The notes under the pieces were generated by a model that saw only the letters and a list, made by a program, of their open reading frames with translations, was not told the DNA's origin and did no database searches. Source: Microbacterium sp. CSI-V (GTDB lineage Bacteria > Actinomycetota > Actinomycetes > Actinomycetales > Microbacteriaceae). Taken from it: 64,000 nt of DNA. A program made the position numbers and the translations under genes. Positions 32,567 to 42,150 of this stretch are shown in pieces. Numbering within the stretch: the stretch's first letter is position 1; the number at the start of each line of letters is the position of its first letter. The stretch is taken from positions 186,001 to 250,000 of the forward strand of contig NZ_MTQM01000005.1 in the NCBI RefSeq assembly GCF_001984105.1, in the 5' to 3' direction.

Positions 32567-35500
32567 ATGCCTTCGTCGTTCCTTCGCCGCGCCGTCGCGT
32601 TCACCGCGACGACCGCGGCGGTGTGCGCGCTCGCCCTCACGAGCGCGACGGCGGCTTCCGCCGCCATCGTCCCCACGCCCGTCTCCGACAGCGCGCCCGG
32701 CGCGGCCATCGGCCTGACCCCGGTGGGCTCCTACGACACGAACGTGTACAAGGAGTCCGCCGCGGAGATCGTGCAGGCGTACCGCGACCGCCTGTTCGTC
32801 GTCAACGCGCAGGCGGGCACCGTGACGGTGCTCGACAACAGCGACCCGAAGAACCCGACGAAGCTGTACGACATCGCCTCGGACGGCGTCGCCAACTCCA
32901 TCGCCGTGCGCGACGACGGCCTGGGTGTCGTCGCCTTCGAGGCGGAGGACAAGACCGCCCCCGGTCACCTCCTGTTCTTCGACGCGAACAAGGACGATGC
33001 GGCGAGCGCCACGCTCGGCGAGGTCACGGTCGGAGCACTGCCCGACATGGTCACGTTCTCCAAGGACGGCACCTACGCCGTCGTCGCCAACGAGGGCGAG
33101 CCGAACGACGCCTTCACCGTCGACCCCGAGGGTTCGGTGAGCGTCGTCACGCTGGCATCCACTGTCTCGGCTCCAGCGCAGACCGCCGTCAAGACCGCCG
33201 GGTTCCGCGCGTTCGAGCAGGGCGGTTCGAAGACGCTCGACCCGAAGGTGCGCGTGTTCGGCCCCGACGTCGCCGCGCCCGACCAGGGCTCCACGCCCCT
33301 GTCGGCCAACCGCGTCTCGCGCAACCTCGAACCCGAGTACATCACCGTCGACGGGACGGTCGCGTATGTCGCGCTGCAGGAGGCCAACGCCATCGCGACG
33401 GTGGACCTGACCAAGGCCGAGGTCACCGGCATCCTCCCCCTCGGCTACAAGGACTGGGGCGCGAGCGCGCTGGACACCAGCGACAAGGACGGCGGGATCA
33501 ACATCCGCAGCGTCGCCGGCCTGAAGGGCCTGTACATGCCCGACGGCATCGCGTCGTACTCGGCGAGCGTCGCCGGCAAGGCCACGACCTACCTCGTCAC
33601 CGCGAACGAGGGCGACGGCCGCGAGTGGGGCTCGTTCATCGACGAGGCCCGCATCAAGGACCTCGGCAAGAAGGACCTGGCCCCCATCTGCGAGACCTCG
33701 CCGCTCGCGGGTCGCTCGGCGGATGCCGACCTCGGACGCCTCAAGGTCGTCACCGACCTCGGCACGACGGCCGACGGCTGCTACAGCGAGCTCTATGCCT
33801 ACGGCGGCCGCTCGTTCTCGATCTGGGACACCAAGGGCGCGCTCGTCTTCGACTCCGGCGACGACTTCGAGTAGAAGCTCAAGGAGGTCGCCCCCGAGCT
33901 GTTCAACGTCTCGAACGACAACAACACCGTCGACGACCGCAGCGATGACAAGGGCCCCGAGCCCGAGGGCGTGGCCATCGGCGTGGTCGACGGCCGCACC
34001 TACGCCTTCATCGGCCTCGAGCGGGCCGGCGGCGTGATGGTCTACGACATCACCGACCCGACCAACGCGACGTACGTCACGTACGTGAACAACCGCGACG
34101 CCTCCGCCGACGTCAAGACGGCCGCCGCGGGCGACCTCGGCCCCGAGGGCATCACGTTCGTCTCGGCGCTGCGTTCGCCCACCGGCATCCCGCTGCTGAC
34201 CACCGGCAACGAGGTCTCGGGCTCGACCACCGTCTTCGAGGTGCGTCCGACGCAGCCGAAGACCCCCGACCTGCAGATCCTGACGATCAACGACTTCCAC
34301 GGGCGCCTGCTGCAGGAGTCCGGCGGCGTGGCGGGCGCGGGCGTGCTCGCCGGTGCGGTCGAGAAGTACCGCCAGCAGAACCCGAACACGCTGTTCGTCT
34401 CGGCCGGCGACAACATCGGTGCGAGCGCGTTCGAGTCGTTCATCGACCAGGACACCCCGACGATCAAGGCCCTCACGGCCGCGACGCTCGACGTCAGCAC
34501 GGTCGGCAACCACGAGTTCGACCGCGGCTTCGCCGATCTGACCGACCGTGTCATCCCCGAGTACGAGGGCGACCCGGATGCCGACCAGTTCAGCGACTTC
34601 GCACTCGGCGCCAACGTGTACGAGAAGGGCACGAAGACCCCCGCCCTGAAGCCGTACACGATCAAGGACGTCAACGGCACGAAGGTCGCTTTCGTCGGCA
34701 CCGTCACGGAGCAGACGGCCGGAATGGTCGACCCGTCGAAGATCACGTCGATCGAGTTCGGCGACCAGGTCGAGGCGGCCAACCGCGAGGCGAAGAACGC
34801 CCGGGCGGCCGGCGCCGACATCGTCATCCTCCTCGCCCACGAGGGTTCGGAGGGCACCGACTGCACGAAGATCGCCACGGAGTCGGGAGACTTCGGCGAC
34901 CTCGTCCGCAACGCCTCGAGCGACGTGGATGCCATCGTCTCGGCGCACACGCACCAGAAGTACGCGTGCGAGATCGGCGGACGCTCCGTCATCCAGACCG
35001 GCCAGTACGGCACGAACCTCGGCACGCTCGACATCGACCTCGACGGAGCCGGAAAGCTCGTCTCGATCACGCCGGGCGTGCGTGCGCTGTACGACTCGAC
35101 CGTCTCCCAGTGGGTCGCGTACCCGCAGACGCAGGTCGCGAAGATCGTGGCGGATGCCAAGGCCACCGCCGACGTCAAGGGTCAGGTCGAGGTCGGCACG
35201 ATCACGACCGACATCAAGCGCGCCGTCAACGGTTCGGGCGGCGAGGACCGCGGCGCCTACTCGACGCTCGGCAACACCGTCGCCGACGTGTACCTGTGGG
35301 CCGCGAGCGAGAACCCCTCGTTCAACGGCGAGGACGCGCAGATCGCGTTCATGAACCCCGGCGGACTGCGCGCCGACCTGCTGTACGGCACCGACGACGG
35401 CTCGGTCTCGTACCGCGAGGCGGCGAACGTGCAGCCGTTCGGCAACACGCTCGTGACGCTGTCGCTCACGGGTGCGCAGCTGAAGTCGGTGCTCGAGGAG

Positions 35501-36058
35501 CAGTGGCAGCCCGCGGAGGCGTCGCGTCCGGTCCTCGCGCTCGGCGTGTCGAAGGGCTTCGCCTTCGAGTACGACCCGACGGCGGCGAAGGGTTCGCGCA
35601 TCGGCGCCATCGCGCTGAACGGTACGCCGATCGACCCGGCCGCGACCTACCGCGTCGTGACCAACTCGTTCCTCGCGGCGGGCGGAGACAACTTCTTCAC
35701 CTTCGCGCAGGGCACGGGCAAGGCCGACTCGGGCCAGATCGACCTCCAGGCCACGGCGGAGTTCTTCGCCGCGAAGGGCACGGTGGCACCGTCGCCGCTC
35801 GGCCGCGCGTATCTGAAGGGCGCGCAGCCGATCGATGAGGGCACCGGCCCCACGCCGACGCCCACCCCGACGCCGACCCCGACCGCGACGCCGACCGAAA
35901 CGCCGGTCCCTGCGCCGTCGTCGAGCGCGGGCGCCGGGTCGCAGGGAGCACTGGCCACGACGGGTACCGAGGTTCCGTGGGGCCTCGCCCTCGGCGGCGC
36001 GTTCCTGCTGGTCGCCGGTGGTCTGGCCTTCGCCCTCCGCAAGCGCCGCACGGTCTGA
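32567..36058 (+). pseudogene. Cell-wall-anchored choice-of-anchor-I / 5'-nucleotidase protein, interrupted by an in-frame TAG
   Basis: One reading frame of 1163 codons broken only by TAG at 33872-33874 (codon 436): ...GDDFE-stop-KLKEVAPELFN. CAG to TAG would explain it. Residues 1-33 are a signal peptide. About 45-560 form a beta-propeller (choice-of-anchor I type). The metallophosphatase follows, with NDFHG (575-579), GDN (614-616) and GNHEFD (647-652), then the 5'-nucleotidase C-terminal domain. A Thr-Pro linker (about 1090) leads to LATTG (1129-1133), a membrane span and KRRTV, a sortase signal. As written the upstream piece (435 aa) is secreted without nucleotidase or anchor; the rest has no signal peptide. 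Codon bias is intact downstream, so the change is recent, a sequencing error, or read through. Confidence 0.88.
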
Positions 36059-36069
36059 CCCTCCCGCCC

Positions 36070-36109
36070 GGCAACGGCCCTCACCCCTTGGGTGGGGGCC
36101 GTTGCCTTT
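36070..36109 (+). terminator. Terminator after the nucleotidase gene
   Basis: A 17-bp stem, GGCAACGGCCCTCACCC against GGGTGGGGGCCGTTGCC (one mismatch or wobble), three-base loop, then TTTC. It lies 11 bp after the stop codon. Confidence 0.85.
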
Positions 36110-36110
36110 C

Positions 36111-36174
36111 GCGTGAGATGCCAGGATTTGTCGCTCGGAGACGGCCCGAGGCGACAATTCCTGGCGACTCGCGC
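36111..36174. repeat. Imperfect inverted repeat (intergenic element family A, copy 2)
   Basis: The same length and order as the element at 19691-19754. Left arm GCGTGAGATGCCAGGATTTG, centre GGCCCGAGGCGACAA, right arm ending CCTGGCGACTCGCGC. Arms pair at about 20 of 26 positions. It lies between the nucleotidase terminator and the end of the convergent thiolase gene. Confidence 0.8.
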
Positions 36175-36186
36175 GAGCTCCCCCGG

Positions 36187-37377
36187 CTAGAAACGGCGGA
36201 GCAGCGCGGCCAGCGCCTGTCCGCCGCCGATGCACATCGTCACCACGGCGTACTCGAGGTCGCGGCGTTGCAGGTCGAGGGCGGCGCGGACGGTCAGGAT
36301 CGCGCCCGTCGCCCCGACCGGGTGCCCGAGGGCGATCGCGCCGCCGTACGGGTTGACCTTCTCGGGGTCGAGGCCGGCGTCGCGGATCACGGCGACGGCC
36401 TGCGCCGCGAACGCCTCGTTCAGCTCGACGACGTCGACGTCGGCCGGTGTCAGCCCGGTCCGCTGCCAGAGCCGTTGCAGCGCGAGGACGGGGGCGTACC
36501 CCATGATCTCGGGGTCGACACCCGCGGTCGTCACGGCTTCGAGGGTGGCGAGGCCGGTGAGCCCGCGCTCGCGCACGTCCTCCTCCCGCATGAGGACGGC
36601 CGCGGCGGCGCCGTCGTTGATCCCCGAGGAGTTGCCGGCCGTGACGGACCCCTCTGCGGCGAACGCGGGACGCAGCCCGGCGAGCACCTCGAGCGTCGTG
36701 CCGGGACGCGGGTGCTCGTCGACCGACACCTCGATCTGTCGCTTGCCGCCGGTCGTCACGGGCACGATCTCCTCCGCGAACGCCGCACGGCTGGCATCCA
36801 GGGCGGCCCTGCGCTGACTCTCGACGGCGAAGGCATCCTGCTCGGCCCGGGAGACGGAGTACCGGGATGCCACGGTCTCGGCGGTCGTGCCCATGTGCCG
36901 GCCGCTGAACGGGTCGGTGAGGATCGCGAGCGTGCCGTCGAGGAGCGTCCGGTCGCCGAGCCGGGCGTTGCCGCGCGCGCCGTAGTCGAGGAACGGCGTG
37001 CGCGACATGCTCTCGTCGCCGCCCGCGACGACGACGTCGGCGCCTCCCCAGCGGAGCTCCTGAGCGCCCGACCAGATCGCCTGGAGCCCCGACCCGCACA
37101 GGCGGTTCACGGTGAAGGCAGGGACCCGGGTCGGCAGCCCCGCGGCGAGCGCGACGCGGCGGGCGTTGTACGCGTCGGGTCCATTCTGCGCGATGCAGCC
37201 CATGACGACTTCGTCCACGGCATCCTTCGGCACGCCCGCGCGCTCGAGGGCGGCCGACACGGCGACGGCGCCGAGTTCGTGCGCGTCGACGCTCGACAAC
37301 GCGCCGCCGAAGGAGCCGATCGGGGTGCGCGCGCCCGCGACCAGGACGATGCGGGACTGTGCCGGGGCGACCGTCAT
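36187..37377 (-). CDS. Acetyl-CoA C-acyltransferase (thiolase)
   Basis: A 396-residue thiolase with all catalytic parts: nucleophile Cys in NRLCGSGLQ, NEAFAA, GGAIALGHPVGA and the second Cys in MCIGGGQ. It carries out thiolytic cleavage in beta-oxidation, or the reverse condensation. It stands alone, divergent from an ABC exporter. The intact CIGGGQ contrasts with SIGGGM in the biotin-operon thiolase of this window. Confidence 0.94.
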   Translation of the reverse strand: MTVAPAQSRIVLVAGARTPIGSFGGALSSVDAHELGAVAVSAALERAGVPKDAVDEVVMGCIAQNGPDAYNARRVALAAGLPTRVPAFTVNRLCGSGLQAIWSGAQELRWGGADVVVAGGDESMSRTPFLDYGARGNARLGDRTLLDGTLAILTDPFSGRHMGTTAETVASRYSVSRAEQDAFAVESQRRAALDASRAAFAEEIVPVTTGGKRQIEVSVDEHPRPGTTLEVLAGLRPAFAAEGSVTAGNSSGINDGAAAAVLMREEDVRERGLTGLATLEAVTTAGVDPEIMGYAPVLALQRLWQRTGLTPADVDVVELNEAFAAQAVAVIRDAGLDPEKVNPYGGAIALGHPVGATGAILTVRAALDLQRRDLEYAVVTMCIGGGQALAALLRRF

Positions 37378-37442
37378 GGGGATCCTCCAGGGGTGGAACG
37401 GAAGGGTGGCAACGGTACGCCGCGGGGCGTAATCTCCGCCAC

Positions 37443-38336
37443 ATGGACGCGGTGATCCGCACGGTGGGGCTGCGTAAGTCCTACGGTCGCACGAATGCCC
37501 TCGACGGTCTCGACCTCGAGGTCGGGCCGGGCGAGATCCACGGCTTCCTCGGCCCGAACGGCGCCGGGAAGTCGACGACGATCCGCATCCTCCTCGGGCT
37601 CGCGCGGGCCACCGGGGGGACGGCCGCGGTGTTCGGCGCCGATCCGTGGCGCGACGCGGCGCGGCTGCACCGGCGGATCGCCTACGTCCCGGGCGACGTG
37701 AACCTGTGGCCCGGCCTCTCGGGCGGGGAGGCGATCGACCTGCTCGCGCGCCTCCGCGGGGGCGGGCGGACCGTCGCGTATCGCGCGGAGCGTGCGCGGC
37801 TCCTCGAGGCGTTCGAACTCGATCCGCGCAAGAAGGGCCGCTCGTATTCGAAGGGCAACCGGCAGAAGGTGGCGCTGGTCGCGGCGTTGTCCGTGCCGGC
37901 CGATCTGCTCGTGCTCGACGAGCCGACGAGCGGCCTCGATCCGCTCATGGAGGTCGTCTTCCAACGCGAGGTGCGGCGCGCCCGCGACCGCGGCGCGGCC
38001 GTGCTGCTGTCCAGCCACATCCTGTCCGAGGTCGAGCAGGTGTGCGACCGCGTGAGCATCATCCGCGCCGGCCGCATCGTCGACGACGGCACCCTCGACG
38101 ACCTCCGGCATCTCACCCGCACCCAGGTCTCGTTCGCCGACCCCGGCGGCGACCTCCCCGTGCTCCCCGGCGCGCACGAGGTCGAACGCCGCGACGGGCG
38201 CGTGCACCTCACCGTCGACACCGCCGAGGTGGCATCCCTCCTCCCCGCGCTCGGGACCGCGCGCGTCACGTCGCTCCGGATCGAACCGGCCTCGCTCGAG
38301 GAACTGTTCCTCCGGCACTACGGAACGCAGCCGTGA
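37443..38336 (+). CDS. ABC exporter ATPase (ABC-2 type)
   Basis: A 297-residue ATPase: Walker A GFLGPNGAGKSTTIR, signature YSKGNRQKVALVAAL, Walker B LLVLDEPTSGLDPL, switch LSSHILSEVEQ. The signature has SKGNRQ in place of SGGQ, common in this family. It pairs with the permease encoded next (GTGA overlap). ATG at 37443; the longer frame overlaps the divergent thiolase start. Probably exports a drug-like or lipid substrate. Confidence 0.92.
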   Translation: MDAVIRTVGLRKSYGRTNALDGLDLEVGPGEIHGFLGPNGAGKSTTIRILLGLARATGGTAAVFGADPWRDAARLHRRIAYVPGDVNLWPGLSGGEAIDLLARLRGGGRTVAYRAERARLLEAFELDPRKKGRSYSKGNRQKVALVAALSVPADLLVLDEPTSGLDPLMEVVFQREVRRARDRGAAVLLSSHILSEVEQVCDRVSIIRAGRIVDDGTLDDLRHLTRTQVSFADPGGDLPVLPGAHEVERRDGRVHLTVDTAEVASLLPALGTARVTSLRIEPASLEELFLRHYGTQP

Positions 38337-39955
38337 GCGGCTTCGGGCCCGTCCTGCGGGCGCGATGGCGACGGGATGCCGTGCAGCTGACGATCTGGAT
38401 CGTCAGCGCCCTGCTGCTCGCCGCCTCGGCGGTCACGGGGGTGCGGGGGACGTTCCCGACCGAGACCGACCGCGCGACGCTGCTCGCGACGGCCGTGGCG
38501 AATCCGGTGGTGCTGCTCTTCCGCGGCTTGCCGTCGGGGACGGACGAAGCAGCGTTCACCGCGTTCCTCATCCTCCCGTTCGTCGCGCTGCTGGCCGCGC
38601 TCATGAGCACGTTCCTCGCCGTGCGGCACACCCGCGGCGACGAGGATTCCGGGCGCGCCGAGCTCATCGCCGCCACCCCCGCGGCGCGGACCGTTCCACT
38701 GGCCGCGACGGTGGTGCACGGCATCCTGGCCAACGTCGTCCTGGGCGCGCTCGTGACCCTGACGTACGTCGCGATCGGGTTCCCCCCGACCGGGAGCGTC
38801 CTGATGGGCGCCGCTTCGGCGCTGACGGGCATCGCGTTCCTCGGCGTCGGACTCGTCGCCGCGCAGCTGGCGGCATCCGCGCGGACGGCGAACGCGATCG
38901 GCGTCTGGGCCGTGCTGCTCACCTACCTCGCGTGCGGGCTCGGCAACGCCCTCGGAACGCCCAGCGCGGACCTGCGACGGATGACGAGTGCGCCCCTGGC
39001 GTGGGTGTCGCCGTTCGGGTGGGCCGAGAACACGCGCCCGTACGACTCGGACGCGGCGGGCACGCTGATCCCGTTCGCCGGGCTGATCGCCGTCACCCTC
39101 GTGCTCGCGTTCGTCCTCTCGGGCGCGCGGGACGTGGGCGGCTCGCTCCTGCCCGCACGCCGCGGGCGAGCCGTCGCAAGCGTCGCCCTCTCTGGGCCGA
39201 TCGGACTCGTCTGGCGCGAAGCCCGAGGATCCCTCCTCGGGTGGGCGGTGGGCGGAGCGATCGTCGGGGTGATGTCGACGCGTCTCGCGACCGCGATCTC
39301 GCAGATCGGCGACACGATCCCCTCGGTGCAGGCCCTGCTGCAGTCCCTCGCGTCTCAGGGGTCGCTCGCGCAGGGAGCCATCGAGGTGTTCTTCACCCTG
39401 GCCGGGGTGCTCGCCGCGTGCGCCGGCATCCAGACCGTCCTTCGCGCGCGGCAGGACGAGGCCGCCGGCCTCGCCGAACCCGTGCGCGCGGCGGGGGTCG
39501 GCCCGGTCCGGTGGGTGGGGGCGTACCTGGTCGTGGCCGTGGGCGCCGTGCTCGCGTGCCTCGCCGCCGCGACGGCGGGGGCGACCGCCGGCCAGCTCGC
39601 GACCGATTCGTCGAAGACGGACCTCATCCGGGATGCCGCGGTGGCGGCGGCCGGGCAGGCGGTCGCCGCCGTGACGCTCGTGGTCATCGCGACACTGGTC
39701 GTCGTGATCGCGCCCCGACTGTCGCTGCCCGTCGGGTGGGCCCTCGTCGGAGTCGCGACCGTCGTGGGATTGTTCGGCCCGTTGCTCGGACTCTCGGATG
39801 CCGCCGTCCACGTCTCGCCGTTCGCGTCGGCGCCGCGCGTCGACGGCGATGCCCTCGACCTGCGCGGCGGCGTGTGGCTCGTGGTCGCGGTCGTCGCCGC
39901 CGCCGCGCTCGCCGGCGTGGCGGCACGGCGCCGCGAGCTCGCGCCGGAGCGCTGA
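38333..39955 (+). CDS. ABC exporter permease, polyketide-antibiotic exporter type (COG3559-like)
   Basis: A 540-residue membrane protein with about twelve hydrophobic segments in two halves. It resembles TnrB3-type exporters associated with tetronasin resistance by length and by blocks such as RARWRRDAVQLTIWI, RHTRGDEDSGRAELIAATP and VSPFGWAENTRPYD. Start: GTG overlapping the ATPase stop. It works with the 37443 ATPase. Convergent with a tetR gene 4 bp away. The substrate is unknown and no biosynthetic genes are nearby. Confidence 0.88.
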   Translation: MSGFGPVLRARWRRDAVQLTIWIVSALLLAASAVTGVRGTFPTETDRATLLATAVANPVVLLFRGLPSGTDEAAFTAFLILPFVALLAALMSTFLAVRHTRGDEDSGRAELIAATPAARTVPLAATVVHGILANVVLGALVTLTYVAIGFPPTGSVLMGAASALTGIAFLGVGLVAAQLAASARTANAIGVWAVLLTYLACGLGNALGTPSADLRRMTSAPLAWVSPFGWAENTRPYDSDAAGTLIPFAGLIAVTLVLAFVLSGARDVGGSLLPARRGRAVASVALSGPIGLVWREARGSLLGWAVGGAIVGVMSTRLATAISQIGDTIPSVQALLQSLASQGSLAQGAIEVFFTLAGVLAACAGIQTVLRARQDEAAGLAEPVRAAGVGPVRWVGAYLVVAVGAVLACLAAATAGATAGQLATDSSKTDLIRDAAVAAAGQAVAAVTLVVIATLVVVIAPRLSLPVGWALVGVATVVGLFGPLLGLSDAAVHVSPFASAPRVDGDALDLRGGVWLVVAVVAAAALAGVAARRRELAPER

Positions 39956-39959
39956 GGCC

Positions 39960-40538
39960 CTACCCCCAGGACTCCAGCGTCGCCGGGACGGATGCCAGCG
40001 TGGCCACGGCCGCGTCCCGATCGGCGCGGGCGAGGGTCAGCGCCGCCACCACGAGCGACGCGCACACCGCCGACAGGGAGTCCACGGCATCCGGGACGAG
40101 ATCCGGCCGCCGGTCGGCCACGGCCGCGCGGATGGCGGCGCGCATCTCGGCGGCGTACCCCGACACCAGGCTGCGCACGTCGGCGTCGTCCGACGCGAGC
40201 GGGGACGATCCGGCGTTCAGCAGCAGACAGCCGAGACGGGCACGGGGGCTGTCGGCCGCGATGGCCGCGCGCATGTCTTCGACGTACGCCTCGAGAGCGC
40301 TCGGGTCGCCGCCGCCGAGGGGGCGGAGGCGCGTGCGCACGATGTCGTCGAGATACTGCGCGAGCACCGCGTCGAAGAGCCCGCGCTTGCTGCCGAACGC
40401 GTTGTAGAGGCTCGAACGGGTGAGTCCGGTGGCCTCCTCGAGCTCGGTGATGCCCGCCTCGGCGTACCCGCGCTGCCAGAACACGTCACGAGCGGCGTCG
40501 ACGACGGCGCGGCGGTCGAACGTCGGCATCCTGCCCAT
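39960..40538 (-). CDS. TetR-family transcriptional regulator
   Basis: A 192-residue regulator. HTH: AARDVFWQRGYAEAGITELE, then EATGLTRSSLYNAFGSKRGL, typical of the NemR/AcrR branch. The C-terminal domain includes RLGCLLLNAGSS, where NemR-like proteins often have a reactive cysteine. Divergent from the oxidoreductase at 40608 with a GACCGGTC palindrome between, so it very probably represses that gene and itself in response to electrophiles or quinones. Second ATG (40529) is a possible start. Confidence 0.92.
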   Translation of the reverse strand: MGRMPTFDRRAVVDAARDVFWQRGYAEAGITELEEATGLTRSSLYNAFGSKRGLFDAVLAQYLDDIVRTRLRPLGGGDPSALEAYVEDMRAAIAADSPRARLGCLLLNAGSSPLASDDADVRSLVSGYAAEMRAAIRAAVADRRPDLVPDAVDSLSAVCASLVVAALTLARADRDAAVATLASVPATLESWG

Positions 40539-40571
40539 GGGTTTCCTTCTTCCCGGTCCACGACTATATTA

Positions 40572-40579
40572 GACCGGTC
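40572..40579. promoter_or_regulatory. TetR operator core between the tetR and oxidoreductase genes
   Basis: Perfect palindrome GACCGGTC inside TATATTAGACCGGTCGTTAC. AT-rich flanks (TATATT, TACAAAATA) offer -10 elements on both strands. Confidence 0.65.
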
Positions 40580-40607
40580 GTTACAAAATAACCACGCAAG
40601 GAGAGAC

Positions 40608-41582
40608 ATGCGCGCGATCGTGCACCCCCGATTCGGCGAACCGACCGACGTCCTCGACGTCGCCGAGGTCGAGACCCCCGAGCCCGGCCCCGGCCAGGTG
40701 CGGCTGCGCATCCTCCTGTCGCCGATCCACAACCACGACCTGTGGACCATCCGCGGCACCTACGGCTTCAAGCCCGAGCTCCCCGCCCGCGCCGGAACCG
40801 AGGCCGTCGGCGTCATCGACGCGCTCGGCGAGGGCGTCGAGGGGCTCGAGGTCGGCCAGCGCGTCGCCACCGGCGGAACCTTCGGCGTGTGGGCCGAGTA
40901 CGTCGTCGCCCCCGCCGCGGGTCTCATCCGCGTCGCTGACGCGCTCCCCGACGAGATGGCCGCGCAGCTGGTCTCCATGCCGTTCAGCGCGATCAGCCTG
41001 CTGCACTCGCTCGACCTGCAGGCCGGCGACTGGCTTGTGCAGAACACCGCCAACGGCGCCGTGGGACGCATGGTCGCGCAGATCGCGAAGGCCCGTGGCG
41101 TCCACGTCCTGGGTCTGGTCCGTCGTCAGAGCGCCGTCGACGAGCTCGCGCAGCAGGGCATCACGAACGTCGTGTCGACCGACAGCAGCGACTGGCGCGA
41201 GAAGGCCGCCGAGATCATCGACGGTGCACGCGTCGTCGCCGGCGTCGACTCGGTCGGCGGATCGGCGGCCAACGACGTGCTGTCGCTGCTCTCCGAGAAC
41301 GGCACGCTCGTCATCTTCGGCTCGATGGGCGACGCCAAGCTCGAGCTGTCGGCGGGCGACATCATCTTCCGCCAGGCGACCGTGAAGGGATTCTGGGGCA
41401 GCGTCGTCAGCAAGACGATGGATGCCGAGACCCGCGGCGCCCTGTTCGGAGAGCTGTCCCGCTACCTCGCCGACGGCACCGTGACCCTTCCCGTCGCCGC
41501 GACCTTCGCCCTCGAGGACGTTCGCGACGCCGCCGCCGCGAGCTTCTCGCCGCGCGTCGGCAAGGTGCTGCTGCGCCCGTAA
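40608..41582 (+). CDS. Zinc-free medium-chain dehydrogenase/reductase (quinone oxidoreductase or enoyl reductase type)
   Basis: A 324-residue MDR protein. N-terminal GroES-like domain (MRAIVHPRFGEPTDVLDVAE; LSPIHNHDLWTIRGTYGFKP; ARAGTEAVGVIDALG), then a Rossmann domain with NTANGAVGRMVAQIAKARGV. No zinc-ligand cysteines are seen. Related to NADPH:quinone reductase and to MECR-type 2-enoyl reductases. ATG at 40608 with AAGGAGAG upstream. Controlled by the divergent TetR. A role in detoxifying quinones or reactive enals is inferred from that pairing. Confidence 0.9.
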   Translation: MRAIVHPRFGEPTDVLDVAEVETPEPGPGQVRLRILLSPIHNHDLWTIRGTYGFKPELPARAGTEAVGVIDALGEGVEGLEVGQRVATGGTFGVWAEYVVAPAAGLIRVADALPDEMAAQLVSMPFSAISLLHSLDLQAGDWLVQNTANGAVGRMVAQIAKARGVHVLGLVRRQSAVDELAQQGITNVVSTDSSDWREKAAEIIDGARVVAGVDSVGGSAANDVLSLLSENGTLVIFGSMGDAKLELSAGDIIFRQATVKGFWGSVVSKTMDAETRGALFGELSRYLADGTVTLPVAATFALEDVRDAAAASFSPRVGKVLLRP

Positions 41583-41596
41583 GCCCCTCCCGCTCA

Positions 41597-41650
41597 AGTG
41601 TCCAAGACACGCCGTTGCGCCCCACCCGCATACGGCGTGTCCTGGACACT
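41597..41650. repeat. Inverted repeat at convergent gene ends
   Basis: Arms AGTGTCCAAGACACGCCGT (41597-41615) and ACGGCGTGTCCTGGACACT (41632-41650) pair at 18 of 19 positions around a 16-base loop. It lies 14 bp after the oxidoreductase stop and 36 bp before the convergent Nudix stop. No U-tract. Confidence 0.85.
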
Positions 41651-41685
41651 CGGCGTTTCGGGGCGGGGGCACCACGGCGCGGGCC

Positions 41686-42150
41686 TCAGGCGAGCAGGCG
41701 CTCCAGCGCGTCGAGCACGGGGCGCTGACCCTTCACGAGGCGTTCGCGGGCGGCATCCAGGTCCGTCCACTCGGCCCGGTCGACCTCGGGGAACGCGGCC
41801 GTGCGACCCGACCGCGGCGGCCATTCCATCTCGAACTCGCCGAACACGAATCCGGATGCCTCGAACCCGGTGCCGTCGCCGGCGAACACGACGAGCTTCT
41901 TGCTCGAGGTCGCCGCGAACGTCCCGAGCTCGGCCCACTCGCCCGTCGGGGGTTCGAGCCCGAGCTCCTCGACGAACTCGCGACGGGCGGCGTCGCGCGG
42001 CTCCTCGGCGCCCGGCTCGAACTCGCCCTTCGGGATCGACCATGCGCCGGAGTCCTTGCGGGCCCAGAACGGTCCGCCCATGTGCGCGATGAGCACCTCG
42101 AGCGCGGGATGCCGCCGGTACAGCAGCAGTCCCGCACTCCAGGCGACCAT
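41686..42150 (-). CDS. Nudix hydrolase
   Basis: A 154-residue Nudix protein. The Nudix box runs from GEFEPGAEEPRDAA to RREFVEELGLE and matches Gx5Ex7REUXEEXGU. MVAWSAGLLLYRRHPALEVL at the start and WSIPKGEFE are typical of the NTP pyrophosphohydrolase/RNA-cap-like branch. Start overlaps the DUF4407 stop by one base (TGATG), so the two are co-transcribed. Substrate unknown. Confidence 0.92.
   Translation of the reverse strand: MVAWSAGLLLYRRHPALEVLIAHMGGPFWARKDSGAWSIPKGEFEPGAEEPRDAARREFVEELGLEPPTGEWAELGTFAATSSKKLVVFAGDGTGFEASGFVFGEFEMEWPPRSGRTAAFPEVDRAEWTDLDAARERLVKGQRPVLDALERLLA

Noticed and set aside
32492..37462. 1656-codon open frame on the minus strand
   Set aside because: It is antisense to the nucleotidase gene and other genes. 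Its length follows from high GC3 in the sense strand, and its product is low-complexity Arg/Val/Asp sequence with no domain.
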